In this document: piece by piece, positions 10,745 through 17,653 of the stretch
Layout: every line of letters begins with the position of its first letter
Numbering within the stretch: the first letter of the stretch is position 1
Source of the DNA: Micromonospora yasonensis
GTDB lineage: Bacteria; Actinomycetota; Actinomycetes; Mycobacteriales; Micromonosporaceae
DNA length: 45,156 nt
Reading direction: 5' to 3'
Assembly: GCF_026013475.1 (NCBI RefSeq)
Contig: NZ_JAPDPH010000035.1
Coordinates: 1-45,156, forward strand
The notes under the pieces: model-generated
What the model was told of the DNA's origin: nothing
Seen by the model: the letters and a program-made list of their open reading frames with translations, nothing else
The model's database searches: none
Position numbers and translations under genes: made by a program

Positions 10745-11142
10745 TCGCGGAACCCGTCACCTTCGTCGGCCTCGAAGTACAACGTCGTCACGTCGTAGCG
10801 CAGCAACGTCGCCGGCCCGAGGCGCACATGCTCGGCGCAGACGCGGGCCAGCCGGCCCGCCACGGACCACCGGCCGGATCAGGCTCGGGCCCAGCGCCGT
10901 CCTCGACCGGCACACCCTCGGTCTTCCCGCCGGCGTCGCAAGCCTTGCCTCCCGTGGCATAGCCGCAGCCGCCGCTTGATCGTCGCGTACGACGGCGCCC
11001 ACGCGCCGGCCTCGTCCAACACCCGCACCGAGTCGAGCTTGCTGGTCGGTTCAAGGATCCTGGCCAACACCAACGCCTTGAACACCTCGTCCTGCTCGGC
11101 AGCCGCCCGTCTTCACCGCCCGCATGTACGCCACGACCGACA
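10745..11142 (-). pseudogene. IS1634-family transposase fragment
   Basis: Read on the minus strand, the N-terminal third of an IS1634-type transposase is visible in two frames: FKALVLARILEPTSKLDSVR with SYATIKRRLRL (about 11085-10960), then LGPATLLRYDVTTLYFEADE followed by GDGFREPG (about 10863-10745). The strand YDVTTLYFE carries the first catalytic Asp of the DDE core. The rest is gone and a frameshift separates the two pieces. The break point near 10740 adjoins the end of the membrane-anchored protein gene. Confidence 0.75.
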
Positions 11143-11188
11143 CGGTCAGAGCCTCCACGGCAATCCTTTTCCGAGGAGGCTCTGACCG
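11143..11188 (-). terminator. Hairpin after the giant protease gene
   Basis: A perfect 14-bp inverted repeat (CGGTCAGAGCCTCC at 11143-11156 with 11175-11188) and an 18-nt loop lie 25 bp beyond the protease stop. The position and strength suit a terminator, possibly bidirectional. It also abuts the transposase relic, so it may have been an insertion-sequence end originally. Confidence 0.5.
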
Positions 11189-11213
11189 CTGCTGGCGGAC
11201 CGGTTCGGCTATC

Positions 11214-14200
11214 TCATAGGCGCGGGTCCTCCTGGACCTTCAGGGCGTTGAGGATCGGGTCGCGCTCGCTGATCTCGCTGCGGAGCTCGACCTTCAGGTC
11301 ACCGCCAGTGTGCTCAACGGTGACCGTGTTCAGGTCCGCGGTGAGCGCACCCGCCCTCGCCTGCACGTCGTGGTCGTGGAGCACGGCCTTGCCGTCGACC
11401 AGAACATCGAAGGTACGCATGCCGGCCTTGACCTTCTCGATCTCCGCGAAGTCGAGGCCGATCTGGTACGTGCCGGCGGGCGCGTTCTTGAACACGTAGG
11501 TGAACGTCTTCGCGGTCCGCTGGGTGCGGAACAACGCGTCATCCTCGGTGCCCGCGATGTCCGCCTTGGTAGCACGCGCGATGCCGCCGACGTACCCCCA
11601 CGGTCCCGAGCCCAGCTCCTGGTCGGGCGACCAGACGAAGCCGTCCGCACCGACGAGCCCGGACCCGCCCACGTCGACGCCCTGCCAGTAGGCCGAGGTC
11701 GCCAGACGGACCGGCGTGTACTGGGCCTCGCCCTTGCCGGCGTTCGACGCCACGAGCACGTCACCGACGAGTACGCCGGGCTCGACCTCGGAGTTGTCGA
11801 CCGTCGCCGTGACCGTGGTGGACTCACCGACCGCGAGCTCGACCGTGCCGGCCGCGGCCTCACCCGTGAGCGTCAGCCACGGAAGGTCGGCAGCCTGGTG
11901 CCCACCCTTGGTGCGTGCCTGCTCGCTGAACTGGACCCGGAGCGGCGCGGAGCCGGTGTTGGTCACGGTCACGTCGGCGCTCGCCGTCTGGTCGGAGCCG
12001 AGGAACCAGTCGAAGTCGCCTCCGGTGACGGTCGCGACGCCGGTGGTGAGCGCGGTGTCGACCACCTCGGCCTGGTCCTTCTTGGTGATGGTCACCGGGT
12101 GGCTGGCCGCGACGTAGTTCGGCGCCCAGACCTCCACGGTGTTCGCGCCGACCAGCGCCTGCGCCTTCCAGCGGCCCAATGCATCGGCCGAGATGACCCG
12201 GTCGCCATTCGGCGACTTCAGCGTGATGATCGCCCCCGCGATGGGCTTGCCGTCGTTCGCGTCGGTGACCGTGCCCTCGATCGTGCCCGAGGCCGGGAGG
12301 GTGTACTGCAGCCCCAGACCGGCCGTCAGGACCGGCTGGTTGAAGGAGTACTGGCTCGCGGGGTTGCGCTTGAGGCTCTCCACGCCGACCGTCGCCGACG
12401 ACCCGCGGGTCAGAGGCTTCTCGCCGCCGATCCCGTCTCCGTACCCGATCTGGATCCGTCCGTCCGCGATCAGGGTGACCGAGAAGCTCACGCGAGCCGT
12501 CCGGTCACTGTAGAAGGTGACGTTGCGCCACTCGATGACCTGCGCTGCCAGCCCGTCCACCTCGGTCGTGCCGAGGTAGATGCCCCCCTTGGCGTCGACG
12601 ATGAGGTCGTCCCAGAGCGGGTAGATCGCGTCGATCGGGCTCCGCGACGGTAGTGCCGTGTTGTTCCCCAGCGAGCTGGCCCGGTCGAAGACCAACGAGC
12701 CGTTGGTCCCCACGCACACGCCGTCCCAGGCCGTGTCGTAGAACGGGAACAGGAAGCTCGAGTCGAACCACAGCACTCCGCAGACGTCGTCGCCGGTCCA
12801 GCCGGAGTTCTCGGTGCCCTGGCGGTAGAGCCCGCTGGTCACCGTCATGGAGTACGAGCGACCGGCGGGAGCCACCGGCACCGCGCCCGGTGCCGGCTGC
12901 TCGGGCTCGGGCTCCGGCTCGGCCTTGTCTGCGCGCGGGTCGAGCGTCACGCGCAGGGCCGCGATGCTCGGGGCCCGCAGACCCCTCGAACCGCGCAGCT
13001 CCACGGTCAGCGGACCGCCCTCGTGCTTCACGACGGCAGTGCGCCAGTCGGCGGCGTTCGACCCCACGGCCGCGGCCGCGTCGTACGCGTACTCCGTCAG
13101 CGAGCCGTCCACGAGGACGTCGAACACCCGCTTGCCCTCAGCCACCTTCTCGGTCTCGGCGAACCCGAGGTCGATCGCGTAGGTGCCCTTGGGTGCGTCG
13201 GGGAACGTGTAGGTCAGGTCCTTGAGCGGCGTGGTCCGCTGCGACTGGAACAGCGTGTCGTCCGTCGTGCCCTCGATCCCGGCCTCCGTGGAGGTCACCT
13301 TGGTCATCCCGTCGTAGCCCCACGCCCCGTCGCCGGAGGCCTGGTCGGCGGACCAGGCGTAGCCGGAGCCGTCGGTGAACGAAGGGCCGCCGGCGTTGAC
13401 GCCGACCTGGTACTTCGTGGTCGTGAGCGTCACTGGGACGTAGGTCTTGGACTGGCGTCCGGAGTCGGACCTCACCACGATGTTCGCGCCGAGGACTCCT
13501 GGCTTGGCGTCCTTCGAGGAGACCGAGACCTTGACGGTCGTCGACTCACCCGGGGCAAGGGTGCCGCCGGTCGAGGACAGCGACAGCCACGGCAGGTCGG
13601 TGAGCAGGTCGTCCTCGACGTCGACGAGCACGACGTCATCGGCGATCTGGTCGACGGCCCAGAGCGCGCCGGTCACGTCGGTGGCAAGGCCGCCGCCCTG
13701 GCGCGCCTTCATGCCTGGGAACCACCAGGCGTTGACGAGCTGACAGGTGCTGGGGTTGACCTGGATCAGCCGGGTCGGTCCGCTGCTGGCGAGGTCGCTG
13801 TACCAGAGTGTGTTCGACGCGGGGTTGTAGGCCAGCCCCATCACCTCGGGCTTGGGCGCGGCGCAGTAGGAGAGGAACTCGCCCGGGTTCTCCCACGAGG
13901 TGCCGGCGACGGTCCCGATGGAGCCGTTCTGGCGGCCGCCCACATAGAAGACGTCGAGCGTCGGGTTGTAGGCGAGCCCGGTCAGCTGCACCGTGGACCA
14001 CGTGCCCTTGATGACCCTGGTCTCCTTACCGGTCTCCCGGTTGAAGCAGTGGATCACCGAGCGCGGGCTGTCCTCGATCTGGCACATGTCGCCGGTCCGA
14101 GTGTCGAGCTCCAGGTCGAACGCGCGGTAGGCGGGGTTCCACGCGGCGTCGAATACCTTGCCGGTCGGCTTGCCGGTCACCGTGTAGGCGGTGTTGGTCC

Positions 14201-17200
14201 TCGCGTCGTAGTCGTGGACCCAGACGTCGCCGTCGTACCCGACGCCGGTGGGCTCCTTCTCCTCGATCTTGCCGGGGATGGCGATCCGGGTGATGACGTC
14301 CCCGCCGGAGGTCGTGCCGATCTTGTCGGCGGCTCGCGCTGCAGCGGCATCGACCTTGGTGCTCGTCCGGTCGAAGGACGACGGCTGCATGCCCGTCGAC
14401 GTCGTGTTCCAGGCGGTGAGGTCGATGGTGCTGTCGGCTCCCGTCCCGGTGCGTTCGGTGGCTCCGGTCGCGTCGAGCTCAGGGTGGCGTCCCGCCTCGC
14501 CCAGGTCGTACTTCAGCGGTGCCGAGCCGGTGTTGGTCAGCGTGAGCGTGCCGACGCCCTTCTGGTCGGTACCCAGCACCACGTCGAGGCCGTCGGCCTT
14601 CAGGCCGGCGATACCCGTGGTCAGACGTGCGTCGATCTTGGCCTTCGCGTAGAGCTTGTCGAGGGAGAAGGGGTATGCCGCGGTCGTGTAGTTCGGCGCG
14701 TCGACCGTCATGGTGTAGTCGCCGACGGGCAGCTGGCGATGCACGATGCCCGTCCCGTTGGTCGTGACGGTCTCGACGAGCCCATTCTTGTTCGTGAAAG
14801 AGACCTTGGCCCCGGCCACCGGCAGCCCGTCGTTCTGGTCGACGACGGTCGCGTCGAGGTACCCGAAGTCAGGCAGGTCGTAGGTGACGATCATCCCGTC
14901 GTGCAGCACCGGGGCGTTGTCGGAGAACCGGATGCCGTCGACGCCGGCCCAGCCCTGTATGCCGGTGATGGCGCGGGCGCCGGCGGTCACCGGGTCGTCG
15001 GTGCCGATCCCGTGGCCGTACCCGAAGATCACGGTGCCGGAGCGGGTGAAGGTGGCCGAGAAGCTGACCGGCTGCGTGTACTCGGACCGGATGGGGTAGG
15101 CCCAGATCCGGACATCGCGGAACTCGACGACGAAGGCGTCCTCGCCGTTGACCTTGGTCGCCGCCGTGTAGACGCCACCGCCCGTGGTCTGGACGGGGGT
15201 TTGGACATAGAACGGGAAGGCGCCGGCACCGCCGGTGCCGGGACCGGTCGAGGCGTCTGGGGAGATCACGCCGCGCAGGCTGATGCCGAGGGTGTCGTGG
15301 CTCCCGTTGTAGAGCGCGACCGGGAACGGCAGCTTCACCGTGGCCCAGACGCCGCTCGGGAACGCGACCGGGTCCGTGCCGCGCAGGTACTCGCCTTCCG
15401 AGACGGAGCAGGTGTAGCCGCCCTCGTCGACGACGAGCGCGACCGGGATCTCGGGCGAGTCGTTCTGCGCGCCGACGGTCAGCGGGACGGTCGTGGGCGA
15501 GAAGCAGGCGTTGGGCTTGATGTTCAGCGCGTACCCGCCCTCGGGGACAGCGGCGATCGTGAACGCGCCGTTGGCATCCGTGCGTACCGCGGCCAGCGGC
15601 GTGTCCTTGACGGAGACGTCGGCGTTCGGGACGGGCTGCTTCTTGTCGTCGACGACCCTGCCGCTGATGTCGTGGCGCGCCGCGGCGGTGAGGGGAACCT
15701 CGAGGGAGGTCTTCTGGCCGACGGTGATCGTGGCGCTGCTGGTCGCGGTCAGGTAGCCGAAGACCTTGGTGCTGATCTGGTAGTCGCCGACCGGGAGGTT
15801 CATCGAGAACCGGCCGTCCTTGTCCGTCCCGATGGACCGGCTGAACGGGCCGCTGATCGTCACCTCGGCGGCGGGGACCGGGGCACCGTTGGCAGTCACG
15901 ACACCGGTCAGGGTGCCGCCCTGGCGCGGCGCGAGCTCGAGCAGGCGGACGAGGTCGAGCCGACCCTCGCCGTACTTGTTGTTGAAGGCGGCGGTGCCGC
16001 CGCACTCGGTGTCGTCGACGTCGACGGCCGACTCGGCGAGCAGGCGGCGGGTCTCCTCGACCTGCCCGATGAGGGTCGGGTCATAGCTCCACAGCGCCGC
16101 GACGGCGCCGGCGACGTGGGGAGCCGCCATCGAGGTGCCGGACATCTCGGTGTAGCTGTTGTTCGGGTAGGACGACCGGACGGTCACGCCGGGGGCGGAG
16201 ATCTCGGGCTTGAGCCGGCCACCTTCACCCTCGCCCTTGCGGGAGAACGACGCGAGCGTGCCGTTCGACGCGTAGGCGCCGACGGAGTAGGCACTCGCGG
16301 CGGAGCCGGGCGAGGAGACGGTGTCGCAGGCCGCGTACGGCGAGGTGTTGCCCGACGACCAGACGCTGAAGATGCCCGCGGCGCTCCAGGCCTCGTCGAT
16401 GGCCTGGAAGAAGTCGTCGAAGTTGTGCTCCGCACTCTGGCCCCACGAGTTGTTGATGACGTGGGGGCGCTTGGAGACGTCCGGGTTGTTCCCGTGGACG
16501 TCGGTCGGGGCGAGCAGCCACCAGCCGGACTCGAGCAGCGACTCGGGGCCGTTCGACGCGCAGCACCCGTTCGTCGCGATCCACTGCGCGTCCGGGGCGA
16601 CGCCGACGTGGTTGGTGCCGTCGTCGCCGACCATGGTGCCCATGGTGTGCGTGCCGTGTCCGTTGTCGTCGCACGGCGCGCCCGTGCACGTGCCCCGGGT
16701 GGCCATCCAGTTGTAGTCGTGGTCGAACGTGCCGTCGCCCTTGTTGCCGCGGTAGGAGTCCACCAGCGCCGGATGGTCGAACTGGACGCCCGAGTCGAGG
16801 TTGGACACGGTGATGCCCGCACCGGTGGCGCCCATGGCCCAGGCCTGGGGGGCGTGAATGGCGTCCAGACCCCACGAGACGGTGCCCGCCTCAGCGGCGG
16901 CCGCCGGGGTGGCGGGGCGGACGGCCTGGTCAGCCGGGCTCTTCTCGTCCACGGGCTCGACCAGCGCGACCTGCGGCGACGCGTGGATCTCGGCGACCTG
17001 CACCACCGAGGCCACGTCGAGGGCGAGGTGCTCGGTGCCGCCCTTGACGAGCACAGCGTTGGCGATCGGGTAGGAGGTGTATTTGACGCCTGCCCCGTCG
17101 AGTTCGGTGGAGACGGATGCCACGGAGTCCTTCGCCGCTGCGGTCAGCGCGTCGTAGACGAACTGACCGCGAGTGGTCCAGTCGGCGATCTTCTTCGCCG

Positions 17201-17396
17201 GCGCGAGGTCGGCCTTGGTGTCGAATGTGATCCAGAAGTCGGAGACCGGCTCCGCGCGGAAGCGGTCCTTCAGGTCCGACGCGATCTTGCTGGCGGCCGC
17301 ACCGGGATCCGGCTCGGCGGCCGACGCTGATGGTGGCGCGATCATGCTCAGGCCGACCGCTACGGCCAGCGAAGCGACGAGGGTTTTGAGTCTCAT
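11214..17396 (-). CDS. Giant secreted subtilisin (S8) with CarboxypepD-reg, nidogen-like and malectin-like repeats
   Basis: A 2060-residue exported serine protease. The ATG at 17396 follows GGAGG, and residues 1-27 form a signal peptide ending PPSASAAEP. Residues 28-170 are a propeptide (I9-like). The S8 domain (about 172-490) has the complete triad D201 (SNLDSGVQFDHP), H247 (NGHGTHTMG) and S422 (GTSMAAPHVAG), plus oxyanion N350 (SSGN). Then follow two carboxypeptidase-regulatory-like domains (495-655), a nidogen-like beta block (660-840), another regulatory-like domain (845-925), an NHL/YVTN-like segment (1035-1265), an Ig-like strand block and a malectin-like domain (1328-1488). A PEPEPEPEQPAPG linker follows, then a second nidogen-like, regulatory-like, Ig-like and malectin-like set (1510-2058). 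The domain names are by pattern only. Probably an extracellular protein degrader with glycan-binding modules, perhaps controlled by the LuxR gene upstream. Confidence 0.9.
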   Translation of the reverse strand: MRLKTLVASLAVAVGLSMIAPPSASAAEPDPGAAASKIASDLKDRFRAEPVSDFWITFDTKADLAPAKKIADWTTRGQFVYDALTAAAKDSVASVSTELDGAGVKYTSYPIANAVLVKGGTEHLALDVASVVQVAEIHASPQVALVEPVDEKSPADQAVRPATPAAAAEAGTVSWGLDAIHAPQAWAMGATGAGITVSNLDSGVQFDHPALVDSYRGNKGDGTFDHDYNWMATRGTCTGAPCDDNGHGTHTMGTMVGDDGTNHVGVAPDAQWIATNGCCASNGPESLLESGWWLLAPTDVHGNNPDVSKRPHVINNSWGQSAEHNFDDFFQAIDEAWSAAGIFSVWSSGNTSPYAACDTVSSPGSAASAYSVGAYASNGTLASFSRKGEGEGGRLKPEISAPGVTVRSSYPNNSYTEMSGTSMAAPHVAGAVAALWSYDPTLIGQVEETRRLLAESAVDVDDTECGGTAAFNNKYGEGRLDLVRLLELAPRQGGTLTGVVTANGAPVPAAEVTISGPFSRSIGTDKDGRFSMNLPVGDYQISTKVFGYLTATSSATITVGQKTSLEVPLTAAARHDISGRVVDDKKQPVPNADVSVKDTPLAAVRTDANGAFTIAAVPEGGYALNIKPNACFSPTTVPLTVGAQNDSPEIPVALVVDEGGYTCSVSEGEYLRGTDPVAFPSGVWATVKLPFPVALYNGSHDTLGISLRGVISPDASTGPGTGGAGAFPFYVQTPVQTTGGGVYTAATKVNGEDAFVVEFRDVRIWAYPIRSEYTQPVSFSATFTRSGTVIFGYGHGIGTDDPVTAGARAITGIQGWAGVDGIRFSDNAPVLHDGMIVTYDLPDFGYLDATVVDQNDGLPVAGAKVSFTNKNGLVETVTTNGTGIVHRQLPVGDYTMTVDAPNYTTAAYPFSLDKLYAKAKIDARLTTGIAGLKADGLDVVLGTDQKGVGTLTLTNTGSAPLKYDLGEAGRHPELDATGATERTGTGADSTIDLTAWNTTSTGMQPSSFDRTSTKVDAAAARAADKIGTTSGGDVITRIAIPGKIEEKEPTGVGYDGDVWVHDYDARTNTAYTVTGKPTGKVFDAAWNPAYRAFDLELDTRTGDMCQIEDSPRSVIHCFNRETGKETRVIKGTWSTVQLTGLAYNPTLDVFYVGGRQNGSIGTVAGTSWENPGEFLSYCAAPKPEVMGLAYNPASNTLWYSDLASSGPTRLIQVNPSTCQLVNAWWFPGMKARQGGGLATDVTGALWAVDQIADDVVLVDVEDDLLTDLPWLSLSSTGGTLAPGESTTVKVSVSSKDAKPGVLGANIVVRSDSGRQSKTYVPVTLTTTKYQVGVNAGGPSFTDGSGYAWSADQASGDGAWGYDGMTKVTSTEAGIEGTTDDTLFQSQRTTPLKDLTYTFPDAPKGTYAIDLGFAETEKVAEGKRVFDVLVDGSLTEYAYDAAAAVGSNAADWRTAVVKHEGGPLTVELRGSRGLRAPSIAALRVTLDPRADKAEPEPEPEQPAPGAVPVAPAGRSYSMTVTSGLYRQGTENSGWTGDDVCGVLWFDSSFLFPFYDTAWDGVCVGTNGSLVFDRASSLGNNTALPSRSPIDAIYPLWDDLIVDAKGGIYLGTTEVDGLAAQVIEWRNVTFYSDRTARVSFSVTLIADGRIQIGYGDGIGGEKPLTRGSSATVGVESLKRNPASQYSFNQPVLTAGLGLQYTLPASGTIEGTVTDANDGKPIAGAIITLKSPNGDRVISADALGRWKAQALVGANTVEVWAPNYVAASHPVTITKKDQAEVVDTALTTGVATVTGGDFDWFLGSDQTASADVTVTNTGSAPLRVQFSEQARTKGGHQAADLPWLTLTGEAAAGTVELAVGESTTVTATVDNSEVEPGVLVGDVLVASNAGKGEAQYTPVRLATSAYWQGVDVGGSGLVGADGFVWSPDQELGSGPWGYVGGIARATKADIAGTEDDALFRTQRTAKTFTYVFKNAPAGTYQIGLDFAEIEKVKAGMRTFDVLVDGKAVLHDHDVQARAGALTADLNTVTVEHTGGDLKVELRSEISERDPILNALKVQEDPRL

Positions 17397-17451
17397 GTGG
17401 GGGCCTCCGGCCTACAGAGGTTGGTAGGGGTCGTGGCTCTTGTGGTCGTCG

Positions 17452-17487
17452 GCGTCGCGGGCGTCGCGGGCGTCGCGGGCGTCGCGG
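17452..17487. repeat. Four perfect copies of a 9-bp tandem repeat
   Basis: GCGTCGCGG is repeated four times without a mismatch, in the leader region 56-91 bp upstream of the protease start. Since the unit is a multiple of three, it reads as GVA or similar in one frame, but no gene runs through it. It may vary in copy number by slippage. Confidence 0.7.
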
Positions 17488-17587
17488 GCGCTGACGCGCG
17501 GCTCGCGCGACAGCTCGAGTGGTGGCTGGTGCTCAATGACGGAGTCGTCACGCGCGATGGGTCGCTCAGGCATGCACTGCCCCAGGG

Positions 17588-17600
17588 CCATGGATCATGG
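17588..17600. promoter_or_regulatory. Palindrome CCATGGATCATGG
   Basis: A perfect 5+3+5 palindrome in the leader of the protease gene, immediately followed by another CCATG (17606-17610). It is a candidate operator. No binding protein is known. Confidence 0.35.
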
Positions 17601-17623
17601 AGCCATGCTCGGGGGGGCGAGCG

Positions 17624-17650
17624 ACCTTAGCTATCCAGCGGATACGTCAA
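17624..17650 (-). promoter_or_regulatory. Promoter candidate for the giant protease, with internal palindrome
   Basis: On the minus strand TTGACG (17650-17645) and TAAGGT (17629-17624) are separated by 15 bp, slightly short for a sigma-70-type promoter. The spacer contains the perfect palindrome TATCCAGCGGATA (17632-17644), so a regulator bound there would touch both elements. It lies just past the stop of the LuxR gene. Confidence 0.4.
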
Positions 17651-17653
17651 TTT

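Noticed and set aside
13023..17330. A 1435-codon open frame on the plus strand opposite the protease
   Set aside because: It is rich in V, R, G and D without any domain. It is a shadow of the high-GC protease gene.
17452..17487. CRISPR array
   Set aside because: A 9-bp unit without spacers is a simple tandem repeat. No CRISPR array is seen elsewhere in the window.
17440..17630. Open frame encoding GVAGVAGVAG through the 9-bp repeat
   Set aside because: Due only to the repeat. No ribosome site and no homology.
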